In this document: piece by piece, positions 1-6,814 of the stretch
Layout of the letters: each line of letters opens with the position of its first letter
Position numbering within the stretch: the stretch's first letter is position 1
NCBI GenBank assembly: GCA_964641395.1
Contig: CAZXKQ010000037.1
Coordinates: 1 to 13,332, forward strand
DNA length: 13,332 bases
Direction of reading: 5' to 3'
DNA from: CANQBR01 sp964641395
GTDB taxonomy: Bacteria > Bacillota > Negativicutes > Acidaminococcales > Acidaminococcaceae
Made by a program: the position numbers and the translations under genes
The notes under the pieces: model-generated
What the model saw: the letters and a program-made list of their open reading frames with translations, nothing else
The model's database searches: none
What the model was told of the DNA's origin: nothing

Positions 1-239
1 AGGAGCGGCTGGCCCGCCTGGGCCTGGAGGACGGCCTGCTGCAAGAGCTCTACTACATACTGCTACAGGCGGCCCTCTTCTATGGGCAGGGAGCGTCCAT
101 GGCCCAGCTGATGAAGGCTACCTCCAAGTCCCGGGGCAGCATCCAGAAGCGGTTGGCGGCCATACCGGCGGAGCGGCTGCTGGTCACCAAGGCCCACAAG
201 ACCAAATACTACAAGCTGAACATGCGGATGTTTAAATAA
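1..239 (+). CDS. 3' end of an unidentified gene (C-terminal 78 aa)
   Basis: An open frame runs in from the window edge (first full codon at 3) to a TAA at 237-239. The visible tail is leucine- and basic-rich. It ends with a stretch that reads like a winged-helix module: a helix (FYGQGASMAQLMKATSKSRG), a second helix (SIQKRLAAI), then a basic hairpin (RLLVTKAHKTKYYKLN). This suggests DNA binding, but the domain call is by eye and no family is recognised. Third-position GC is high, as in the neighbours, so it is very likely real coding sequence. It lies where Bacillus species carry the glycolytic repressor cggR ahead of gapA, but I see nothing that identifies this tail as CggR. No strong terminator directly follows; the first good plus-strand terminator is at 454-480. 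Confidence 0.75.
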   Translation, partial: ERLARLGLEDGLLQELYYILLQAALFYGQGASMAQLMKATSKSRGSIQKRLAAIPAERLLVTKAHKTKYYKLNMRMFK

Positions 240-286
240 TTCTGTGCGGAGAGAAGGCCTTTTGTTTTAGCATCATTTTCTCCCAC

Positions 287-356
287 AAAAAAAGAGGAGA
301 GACCCGCAGGTTCTCCCCCGGTTACGGGCTTCGCAAGTTTCCGCAACACGATCACC
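287..356 (-). ncRNA. Candidate small RNA, about 70 nt, with intrinsic terminator
   Basis: This is the stretch between the minus-strand promoter and a good minus-strand terminator. The terminator stem is GGAGA (316-312) with TCTCC (300-296), extended by ACC/GGT around a small loop, followed by TC and seven T (293-287). Upstream in the RNA a small hairpin CCCG-TAAC-CGGG can form. The 3' part contains CTCTCCTC, which could pair with GAGG-type ribosome binding sites. There is no ATG with an RBS inside and no tRNA T-arm, and it matches no RNA family I recognise. It is antisense to the region downstream of the partial gene at 1-239. Promoter and terminator are read directly; function is unknown. 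Confidence 0.5.
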
Positions 357-362
357 GTGTAC

Positions 363-391
363 AATGTAGCATAGATCCCTGGCAAAGTCAA
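363..391 (-). promoter_or_regulatory. Strong sigma70-type promoter of the minus-strand small RNA
   Basis: Read on the minus strand: -35 TTGACT (391-386), a 17-nt spacer, and -10 TACATT (368-363) preceded by an extended TGC. Just upstream of the -35 is an A/T tract (AAAAAATTT) like an UP element. Transcription should start near 356-357. No protein-coding gene lies downstream on this strand, only the terminator at 316-287. Confidence 0.65.
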
Positions 392-453
392 CAAATTTTT
401 TGGTTAACCTCTAGCGAAGGAGTTCCGGGGCGGCCGAGTCAGTTTTTCGATAA

Positions 454-480
454 GCTGAGGCAAACCGCCTCGGCTTTTTT
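454..480 (+). terminator. Rho-independent terminator upstream of the gap promoter
   Basis: Stem GCTGAGGC (454-461) with GCCTCGGC (467-474), 8 bp including one G-U pair, loop AAACC, then six T (475-480). The nearest plus-strand gene ends at 239, so it closes a long 3' untranslated stretch or an unseen short transcript. An upstream GCCGAG (433-438) could compete for the right arm. Confidence 0.75.
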
Positions 481-523
481 GTTAGGGAGGCAGGGAAAAT
501 CTAGGCAAAAGCCGTAATCCTAC

Positions 524-552
524 TTTAATTATCGGGTGGTTTATGCTAAAAT
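524..552 (+). promoter_or_regulatory. Probable promoter of the glycolytic operon
   Basis: An extended -10 (TGC then TAAAAT, 547-552) lies 17 nt downstream of a weak -35 (TTTAAT, 524-529). The same nine bases, TGCTAAAAT, occur in the promoters at 8447-8475 and 13131-13159. Predicted start is near 559, giving a leader of about 90 nt. The ATG at 543 lies inside this promoter, so it is not the gap start codon. Confidence 0.6.
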
Positions 553-565
553 TACTGTGGAAGGC

Positions 566-610
566 GGCACCGGAACTGGGCCGGGCCGCCCCCGTGTGCA
601 CCTCGGTGCC
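566..610 (+). promoter_or_regulatory. Folded leader of the gap mRNA
   Basis: A 7-bp outer stem, GGCACCG (566-572) with CGGTGCC (604-610), encloses a very GC-rich internal sequence that can form a further hairpin (CGGG-CCGC-CCCG). It ends about 30 nt before the RBS AGGAGG. No T-run follows, so it is not an intrinsic terminator. It matches no riboswitch I know and may stabilise the abundant mRNA. Confidence 0.45.
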
Positions 611-650
611 CTCATCTTGCTTATTCTATAACATAAAAGGAGGAATTATC

Positions 651-1655
651 ATGGTAAAGGTAGGTATTAATGGTTTCGGGCGTATCGGCAGGGCGGTATA
701 CAGGGCCGCAATAGGCAATCCTGAGATAGACATCGTCGCCGTCAACGACCTAGGCGATGTGGCCACCATGGCCCATCTCTTGAAATACGACTCCGTCCAC
801 GGCACCCTGGACGCAGAGGTGAGCTGCCAGGGGGACACCATCCTGGTAGACGGCAAGCCCCTCAAGGTGGTAGCCCAGCCTGACCCGGCCAAGCTGCCCT
901 GGAAGGAACTGGGGGTAGAGGTGGTAGTAGAGTCCACCGGCCGCTTCACCGAGGCCGCCAAGGCCGCCGCCCATCTGACCGCCGGGGCCAAGAAGGTCAT
1001 CATCTCCGCTCCTGCCAAGGGTGATGTGAAGACCATCGTCATGGGGGTCAACCAGGACAGCTACAATCCCGCCGTGGACCACATCATCTCCAACGCTTCC
1101 TGCACCACCAACTGCCTGGCGCCCTTCACCAAGGTGCTGCTGGAGAACTTCGGCATCGAGAGCGGCTTGATGACCACCGTCCACTCCTACACCAACGACC
1201 AGCGGATCCTGGACCTGCCCCACAAGGACCTGCGCCGGGCCCGGGCTGCAGCCTGCTCCATCATCCCCACCACCACCGGCGCCGCCAAGGCCGTAGGCCT
1301 GGTGCTGCCCACCCTGAAGGGGAAGCTGAACGGCATGGCCATGCGGGTGCCCACTCCTAACGTGTCCATCACCGACCTCACCGTCATCCTGGGCCGGGAC
1401 ACCACCGTGGCCGAGATCAACGCCGCCCTCAAGAAGGCGGCTGAAGGGGAGCTGAAGGGCATCCTGGGCTACAACGAGCTGCCCCTGGTGTCCAAGGATT
1501 ACAACGGCTGCCCCCTCAGCTCCATCGTAGACGGCCTCTCCACCATGATGATAGGCACTAGGATGGCCAAGGTGGTCTCCTGGTACGACAACGAGTGGGG
1601 CTACAGCAACCGGGTGGTAGACCTGGCCATCTACGTGGCCAAGCAGGGCCTGTAA
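651..1655 (+). CDS. gap: Glyceraldehyde-3-phosphate dehydrogenase, type I, NAD-dependent
   Basis: Oxidises and phosphorylates glyceraldehyde-3-phosphate to 1,3-bisphosphoglycerate with NAD+ in the cytosol. The 334-residue product has the usual length. The N-terminus MVKVGINGFGRIGR is the Rossmann dinucleotide fold. Asp33 in VNDLGD is the residue associated with NAD preference. The catalytic cysteine is Cys151 in SNASCTTNC, followed by the HSYTNDQ segment with the catalytic histidine. The C-terminus has the conserved WYDNEWGYSNR. The start is set at ATG 651, eight bases after AGGAGG; a longer in-frame reading from 543 would begin inside the promoter. It is the first gene of the operon, 23 bp before the kinase/isomerase fusion. 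The NAD preference suggests a glycolytic rather than a gluconeogenic (NADP, GapB-type) enzyme. Confidence 0.97.
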   Translation: MVKVGINGFGRIGRAVYRAAIGNPEIDIVAVNDLGDVATMAHLLKYDSVHGTLDAEVSCQGDTILVDGKPLKVVAQPDPAKLPWKELGVEVVVESTGRFTEAAKAAAHLTAGAKKVIISAPAKGDVKTIVMGVNQDSYNPAVDHIISNASCTTNCLAPFTKVLLENFGIESGLMTTVHSYTNDQRILDLPHKDLRRARAAACSIIPTTTGAAKAVGLVLPTLKGKLNGMAMRVPTPNVSITDLTVILGRDTTVAEINAALKKAAEGELKGILGYNELPLVSKDYNGCPLSSIVDGLSTMMIGTRMAKVVSWYDNEWGYSNRVVDLAIYVAKQGL

Positions 1656-1678
1656 GGCTGAAGCGAGGTTGATGCAGC

Positions 1679-3604
1679 GTGGAAAAGAAAACGTTACGGG
1701 ACATAGAGGTAAGCGAGAAGAAGGTCTTGGTACGGGTGGACTTTAACGTCCCCTTTGCCGCCGACGGCAGCATCGCCGACGACACCCGCATCCGGGCCTC
1801 CCTGCCTACCATACAGTACCTGCTGGAGCACAAGGCCGCAGTGATCTTGATGGCCCACCTAGGCCGGCCCAAGGGAGAGGCCAACCCTAAGTACTCCCTG
1901 GCCCCGGTGGCCAAGCACCTAGGCTCCCTGCTCCACAAGCGCATCATCTTTGCCAAGAACTGCGTAGGGCCTGAGGCCCAGGCCGCCGCCGCAGCCCTGC
2001 GGCCCGGCCGGGTGCTGCTCTTGGAGAACCTGCGCTTCCACAAGGAAGAAGAGAAGAACGACCTGGGCTTTGCGGAGCAGCTGGCCTCCCTGGCGGACGT
2101 CTACGTCAATGACGGCTTCGGCGTCTCCCACCGGGCCCATGCCAGCGTGGAAGGGGTCACCCACTTCCTGCCCTCTGCCGCCGGCTTCCTGCTGGAGAAG
2201 GAGATCGCCTTCGTAGGCAGGGCGGTAAGCGAGCCCCTCCACCCCTTCGTAGCCATCATCGGCGGGGCCAAGGTCTCCGACAAGATCGGGGTCATCAGCA
2301 ACCTGCTGGACAAGGTGGACACCCTCCTCATCGGCGGCGGCATGGCCAACACCTTCCTGGCCGCCAAGGGCTACTCCCTGGGCAAGTCCCTGGTGGAGCA
2401 GGACAAGCTGGACCTGGCGGTAGAGCTGGTGAACAAGGCTAAGCAGAACAAGGTGAAGCTGCTGCTGCCTACGGACCTGGTGATGGCCTCCGCCTTCGCC
2501 CCGGACGCCAGCTACGCCAACCAGGCTGTGGCCGAGCTGAACCAAGAGGCCATGGCCCTGGATATAGGCCAGGCCACCCAGGCGGCCTACGCCCAGGCCC
2601 TGGAAGGGGCCAAGATGATCGTCTGGAACGGCCCCATGGGGGTCTTCGAGATGGACGCCTTCTGCAAGGGCACGGAGGCGGTGGCCAAGGCGGTGGCCAA
2701 GAGCAGGGCCATCAGCATCGTAGGGGGCGGCGACTCAGTGGCCGCCATCGAGAAGCTGGGCCTGGCCAAGAAGATCAGCCACATCTCCACCGGCGGCGGC
2801 GCCTCCCTGGAATACCTGGAAGGCAAGGTGCTGCCCGGTGTGGCCGCCCTGGACGACCTGCGGCGCAAACTGGTGGCCGGCAACTGGAAGCTGCACAAGA
2901 CGGTGGAGGAGGCGGTAGAGCTGGCCAAGGCCGTAGTCAGCTCCACTAACGGCGCCACCAGCGAGGTAGTCATCTTCCCGCCCTATACCGCCCTGGAGAG
3001 CGTGGCCGCCGCCATCGACGGCCAGCAGGTGGGCTATGGGGCCCAGGACCTGTACTGGGAGGATGAGGGTGCCTACACTGGGGCCGTCAGCGGCGCCCTG
3101 ATCAAGGACATCGGCTGCGAATACGTGATCATAGGCCACAGCGAGAGGCGGGGCCTCTTCGGCGATACGGACATCAACGTGGCCCGCAAGCTCCAGGCCG
3201 CCTACCGGAACGGGCTGAAGCCGGTGCTGTGCATCGGGGAGACCCTGGAAGACAGGGAGGCGGGGAAGACGGCCCGCAAACTCAACAGCCAGCTGAAGAG
3301 CGCCCTGCGGGTGCTGTCGCCGGAGGAGGCTAAGAGCCTGGTCATCGCCTATGAGCCGGTCTGGGCCATAGGCTCAGGCCGCTCCGACACCCCTGCCGAC
3401 GCCCAGGAGGTGTGCCACCTGATCCGGCAGCGGGTAGCCAAGCTGCTGAGCCCGGAGGTGGCCCGGCTGGTGCGCATCCTCTACGGCGGCAGCGTGAAGG
3501 CGGGCAATGCGGCCGACTTCAACCTAGGGGACATCGACGGCGTCCTGGTGGGAGGAGCCTCCCTGGACGAGTCTAGCTTCGCCGCCATCGCCCGCAGCTT
3601 TTAA
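1679..3604 (+). CDS. Phosphoglycerate kinase - triosephosphate isomerase fusion protein
   Basis: A single 641-residue frame carries two consecutive glycolytic enzymes. Residues 1-393 are phosphoglycerate kinase: RVDFNVPF, HLGRPKGE, LLLENLRFHK, the GGAKVSDKIGV nucleotide region, WNGPMGVFE and the GGGDSVAA loop. After a very short joint (DDLRR, 392-396), residues 397-641 are triosephosphate isomerase: AGNWK with Asn402 and Lys404, IIGHSERR with catalytic His487, AYEPVWAIGSG with catalytic Glu559, and the phosphate-binding YGGSVK and VGGASL. Both halves are full length and keep their catalytic residues. The start is a GTG with GAGG ten bases upstream; the nearby ATG at 1672 is out of frame. No stop, RBS or ATG occurs at the joint, so separate isomerase synthesis looks unlikely. 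Thermotoga maritima has a known PGK-TIM fusion, so the arrangement has precedent. Confidence 0.96.
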   Translation: MEKKTLRDIEVSEKKVLVRVDFNVPFAADGSIADDTRIRASLPTIQYLLEHKAAVILMAHLGRPKGEANPKYSLAPVAKHLGSLLHKRIIFAKNCVGPEAQAAAAALRPGRVLLLENLRFHKEEEKNDLGFAEQLASLADVYVNDGFGVSHRAHASVEGVTHFLPSAAGFLLEKEIAFVGRAVSEPLHPFVAIIGGAKVSDKIGVISNLLDKVDTLLIGGGMANTFLAAKGYSLGKSLVEQDKLDLAVELVNKAKQNKVKLLLPTDLVMASAFAPDASYANQAVAELNQEAMALDIGQATQAAYAQALEGAKMIVWNGPMGVFEMDAFCKGTEAVAKAVAKSRAISIVGGGDSVAAIEKLGLAKKISHISTGGGASLEYLEGKVLPGVAALDDLRRKLVAGNWKLHKTVEEAVELAKAVVSSTNGATSEVVIFPPYTALESVAAAIDGQQVGYGAQDLYWEDEGAYTGAVSGALIKDIGCEYVIIGHSERRGLFGDTDINVARKLQAAYRNGLKPVLCIGETLEDREAGKTARKLNSQLKSALRVLSPEEAKSLVIAYEPVWAIGSGRSDTPADAQEVCHLIRQRVAKLLSPEVARLVRILYGGSVKAGNAADFNLGDIDGVLVGGASLDESSFAAIARSF

Positions 3605-3618
3605 GCGAGGCTGAGCCA

Positions 3619-5133
3619 ATGAGCAAACCCCTCTTACTGATGATCTTAGACGGCTGGGGGGTAGCGCCCCCCGGCCCCTACAACGCGGCCGCCCTGGCCC
3701 ACACTCCTCATCTGGACCACTACCTGGCCGCCTACCCCCACACCCTTTTGCAGGCCTCCGGCAGCTACGTAGGCCTGCCTGAGGGGCAGATAGGCAATTC
3801 GGAGGTGGGCCACCTGAACATAGGCAGCGGCCGCATCATCTACCAGCAGCTGAGCCGCATCACCCGGGCCTGCCAGGACGGCAGCCTGGCCCATAACCCG
3901 GTCCTCTGCCAGGTGATGGAGGCGGTAGGCCCAGGGCGGGCCCTCCACCTTTTAGGCCTGGTCTCTGACGGCGGGGTGCACAGCCACATCCTGCACCTCA
4001 TCGCCCTCTTGGAGCTGGCCAAGGCCAAGGGAGTGGAGCGGGTCTACGTCCACGCCTTCCTAGACGGCAGGGACGTGCCTCCCACCTCCGCCCCCACCTA
4101 CATCAAGCAGCTGGAGGCGGCCATGGCCCGCATCGGCCTGGGGCAGATCGCCTCCGTCTCCGGCCGCTACTACGCCATGGACAGGGACCAGCGCTGGGAG
4201 CGGGTGGAGCGGGCCTACCAGGCCATCGCCGCCGGCAACGCCCCGGCAGCCCCCAACGCCCTAGCCGGCATCCAGGCCTCCTACCAGGCCCAGGTTACCG
4301 ACGAGTTCGTGGAACCCTTCGTGGTCCAGGGAGTGGACGGCCGAGTCCGGGCCGGGGACGGGGTGATCTTCTTCAACTTCCGGCCGGACCGGGCCAGGGA
4401 GCTGACCAGGGCCCTCTACGATGCCGACTTCAGCGCCCTCCACCGGGTGGAAGGCAGCTGGCCGGTGCACTACGTGTGCCTGGCCCAGTACGACGCCACT
4501 ATTACCGCCCCGGTGGCCTTCCCGCCGGAGGCCGTCCACGACACCCTGGGAGAGGTGGTGGCGGCCCACCAGCTGCGGCAGCTGCGGATTGCGGAGACGG
4601 AGAAGTACGCCCACGTCACCTTCTTCTTCAACGGCGGGGTGGAGGCCCCCCTGCCAGGGGAGGAGCGGATCCTCATCCCCTCCCCCAAGGTGGCCACCTA
4701 CGACCTCCAGCCGGAGATGAGCGCCTACCAGGTGCGGGACGCCCTGCTGGCCCAACTGGACAAGGGGAAGTACGACCTGATCGTCCTCAACTTCGCCAAC
4801 CCGGACATGGTGGGCCACACCGGCGTCCTGTCCGCCGCCGTCAAGGCTATGGAGGCGGTAGACGCCTGCGCCGGCCCCATCATCGCCAAGGTGTTGGCAC
4901 TGGGAGGCAGGGTCTGCCTCACGGCGGACCACGGCAACTTAGAGAAGATGTGGGACGAGGAGAGCGGCGGCCCCCACACCGCCCACACCACCAACCCGGT
5001 GCCCTTCGCGCTGATCAGCCGGGAACAGTACCGGCTGCGGCCGGGGATCCTGGCGGACATCGCTCCCACCCTGCTCCAGCTTTTGGCTATTGAGCAGCCT
5101 GCGGCTATGACGGGCCGCAGCCTGATAGAGTAA
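3619..5133 (+). CDS. gpmI: Phosphoglycerate mutase, 2,3-bisphosphoglycerate-independent
   Basis: Interconverts 3- and 2-phosphoglycerate using two manganese ions and a phosphoserine intermediate, in the alkaline-phosphatase superfamily. The 504-residue length is typical. Metal and catalytic residues visible are Asp11 (LDGWG), the phosphorylated Ser61 (GNSEVGH), Asp396 and His400 (NPDMVGH), Asp437 and His438 (TADHGN) and His456 (PHTAHT). Substrate-binding motifs are SDGGVHSH, LDGRDVPPTSA, SGRYYAMDRD and FNFRPDRARE, with Lys329 in AETEKYAHVTFFFNGG. The start is ATG 3619, eight bases after GCGAGG, and the gene begins 14 bp after the fusion gene. This form does not need 2,3-bisphosphoglycerate, which is usual for Gram-positive-type glycolysis operons. 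No alternative assignment is plausible. Confidence 0.97.
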   Translation: MSKPLLLMILDGWGVAPPGPYNAAALAHTPHLDHYLAAYPHTLLQASGSYVGLPEGQIGNSEVGHLNIGSGRIIYQQLSRITRACQDGSLAHNPVLCQVMEAVGPGRALHLLGLVSDGGVHSHILHLIALLELAKAKGVERVYVHAFLDGRDVPPTSAPTYIKQLEAAMARIGLGQIASVSGRYYAMDRDQRWERVERAYQAIAAGNAPAAPNALAGIQASYQAQVTDEFVEPFVVQGVDGRVRAGDGVIFFNFRPDRARELTRALYDADFSALHRVEGSWPVHYVCLAQYDATITAPVAFPPEAVHDTLGEVVAAHQLRQLRIAETEKYAHVTFFFNGGVEAPLPGEERILIPSPKVATYDLQPEMSAYQVRDALLAQLDKGKYDLIVLNFANPDMVGHTGVLSAAVKAMEAVDACAGPIIAKVLALGGRVCLTADHGNLEKMWDEESGGPHTAHTTNPVPFALISREQYRLRPGILADIAPTLLQLLAIEQPAAMTGRSLIE

Positions 5134-5154
5134 TTTTGCTACGAGGTGAAGGAT

Positions 5155-6438
5155 ATGGCTATTATTACCGCGCTATACGCTAGAGAGATTTTGGATTCCC
5201 GGGGCAACCCCACCGTAGAGGTGGAAGTGGCCCTGGATGACGGCTCCCTGGGCCGGGCCGCCGTGCCCTCAGGGGCTTCTACCGGCGTCCACGAGGCCGT
5301 GGAACTGCGGGACGGGGACAAGGGCCGCTACCTGGGCAAGGGGGTCAGCAAGGCGGTAGACAATGTGAACGACATTATCGCCGAGGCCCTCATCGGCATG
5401 GATGCGGAGCGGCAGACGGAGATCGACCAGCAGCTGATCCAGCTGGACGGCACTCCCAACAAGGGCCGCCTAGGGGCCAACGCCATCCTAGGGGTTTCCC
5501 TGGCCGTGGCCAAGGCTGCCGCCGAGTCCCACCAGCTGCCCCTCTACCAGTACATCGGCGGGGTGGCTGCCAAGGAGCTGCCGGTGCCTATGATGAACAT
5601 CCTCAACGGGGGCCAGCACGCAGACAACAACGTGGACATCCAAGAGTTCATGATCATGCCGGTAGGGGCGGAGAGCTTCGTAGAGGCCCTGCGGATGAAC
5701 GCGGAGATCTACCACAACCTGAAGGCCCTGCTGAAGAGCAAGGGCCTGGCCACCGCCCTGGGAGACGAGGGAGGCTTCGCCCCCAACCTGTCCTGCAACG
5801 CCGAGGCCATCGAGGTGATCCTGGAGGCCATCAGCAAGGCCGGCTATGAGCCGGGGAAGGACGTGTGCATCGCCCTGGACGTAGCCTCCTCCGAGTTCTA
5901 CGAAGACGGCAAGTACCACCTGGCCGGGGAGGGCCTGGTGAAGACCACCGACGAGATGATCGACTACATCGCCTCCCTGGTGGAGAAGTACCCGGTGATC
6001 TCCGTGGAGGACGGCCTGGCGGAGGACGACTGGGAGGGCTGGCAGAAGCTGACCCAGCGGCTGGGCAAGAAGGTGCAGCTGGTAGGGGACGACCTCTTCG
6101 TCACCAACCCCCAGCGCCTGGCAGAAGGCATCGCCAAGGGGGTAGCCAACTCGGTGCTCATCAAGCTGAACCAGATCGGCACCCTGACGGAGACCCTCAC
6201 CACCATCGAGATGGCCAAGCGGGCCGGCTACACCTGCGTCATCTCCCACCGCAGCGGTGAGACGGAAGACACCACCCTGGCCGACCTGGCGGTGGCCGTC
6301 AACGCCGGCCAGATCAAGACCGGCGCCCCTGCCCGCACCGACAGGGTGGCCAAGTACAACCAGCTGCTGCGGATCGAGGAGGAGCTGGGGGATGCCGCCC
6401 AGTACAACGGCCGCAAAGTGTTCTACAACTTGAAATAA
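5155..6438 (+). CDS. eno: Enolase
   Basis: Dehydrates 2-phosphoglycerate to phosphoenolpyruvate, Mg-dependent, cytosolic. From ATG 5155 the product is 427 residues, beginning MAIITALYAREILDSRGNP, which aligns with the ordinary enolase N-terminus. An in-frame GTG at 5146 would add three residues but overlaps the RBS (GAGG, 5143-5146), so 5155 is preferred. Visible active-site features are SGASTG (40-44), His155 (GGQHADN), Glu205 (GDEGGFAPN), Mg ligands Asp242, Glu285 and Asp312, catalytic Lys337 (LIKLNQIGT) and the SHRSGE loop (364-369). It is the last glycolytic gene of the operon. A strong hairpin without a T-run follows it, so transcription may continue into the hydrogenase-related genes. 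Confidence 0.97.
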   Translation: MAIITALYAREILDSRGNPTVEVEVALDDGSLGRAAVPSGASTGVHEAVELRDGDKGRYLGKGVSKAVDNVNDIIAEALIGMDAERQTEIDQQLIQLDGTPNKGRLGANAILGVSLAVAKAAAESHQLPLYQYIGGVAAKELPVPMMNILNGGQHADNNVDIQEFMIMPVGAESFVEALRMNAEIYHNLKALLKSKGLATALGDEGGFAPNLSCNAEAIEVILEAISKAGYEPGKDVCIALDVASSEFYEDGKYHLAGEGLVKTTDEMIDYIASLVEKYPVISVEDGLAEDDWEGWQKLTQRLGKKVQLVGDDLFVTNPQRLAEGIAKGVANSVLIKLNQIGTLTETLTTIEMAKRAGYTCVISHRSGETEDTTLADLAVAVNAGQIKTGAPARTDRVAKYNQLLRIEEELGDAAQYNGRKVFYNLK

Positions 6439-6447
6439 GCTAGGCTC

Positions 6448-6481
6448 GCTCCGCCCCTCCCCTGGGGAGGGGTGGGGGAGC
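6448..6481 (+). repeat. GC-rich palindrome between eno and the TM1266 gene
   Basis: CCCCTCCCC (6454-6462) and GGGGAGGGG (6464-6472) are a perfect inverted repeat around one base, with outer GCTCC/GGAGC (6448-6452, 6477-6481). The RNA would be a very stable hairpin. It is followed directly by the RBS AAAGGAGG with no T-run, so it is not a classical terminator. It may be an mRNA processing or stability element, or a copy of a dispersed palindromic repeat. No second copy is in the window. Confidence 0.6.
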
Positions 6482-6494
6482 AAAGGAGGCAGAG

Positions 6495-6755
6495 ATGGAA
6501 CAGGCTAGCAGAGTAGCGGTTATATCCCTCATCGTCAACAAGGAAGAGACAGTGGAACAGCTCAACGCCCTCCTCCACGCCTATGCCGACTACATCATAG
6601 GCCGCATGGGCATACCCTATCGGGCCAAGGGCTTCAACATCATCTCCATCGCCTTGGACGCGCCCCAGGACGCCATCAGCGCCTTGGGGGGCAAGCTAGG
6701 GGCCCTGCCTGGCGTGGCAGTGAAGACCGCCTATGCGGAAGTAGCCGAGGCTTGA
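6495..6755 (+). CDS. TM1266-family iron-only hydrogenase system putative regulator
   Basis: This 86-residue protein begins with ATG 6495, five bases after a perfect AAAGGAGG. The pattern (SRVAVISLIVN near the N-terminus, HAYADYIIGRMGIPYR, then INIISIALD-like strands as FNIISIALDAP, GGKLGALPGVAVK and an acidic tail) fits the TM1266 family, small ferredoxin-like (ACT/NikR C-domain-like) proteins found beside [FeFe]-hydrogenase maturation genes. Family knowledge labels it a putative regulator, but it has no DNA-binding domain of its own and its ligand is not known to me. The immediate neighbour hydG, 59 bp downstream on the same strand, supports the call. It follows eno by 56 bp with no evident promoter, so it may be co-transcribed with glycolysis. 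Confidence 0.85.
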   Translation: MEQASRVAVISLIVNKEETVEQLNALLHAYADYIIGRMGIPYRAKGFNIISIALDAPQDAISALGGKLGALPGVAVKTAYAEVAEA

Positions 6756-6814
6756 GGAGCACGGCAGAGTTTTACTGACGGGGAAGGCGCCTGACCCGGA
6801 AGGAAGGAGTAAAA

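Noticed and set aside
209..394. Minus-strand 61-codon frame over the small RNA
   Set aside because: Its start overlaps the -35 of the minus-strand promoter and its frame runs straight through the terminator, so the promoter-terminator reading is better supported.
543..650. Longer gap reading frame beginning at ATG 543
   Set aside because: The ATG lies inside the -10 region, has no RBS, and would add 36 residues unlike any GAPDH N-terminus. ATG 651 has AGGAGG at proper spacing.
4421..5093. Long alternative frames inside gpmI and other genes
   Set aside because: They are low-complexity, Arg/Gly/Pro-rich shadows caused by high third-position GC and lie wholly within recognised enzymes.
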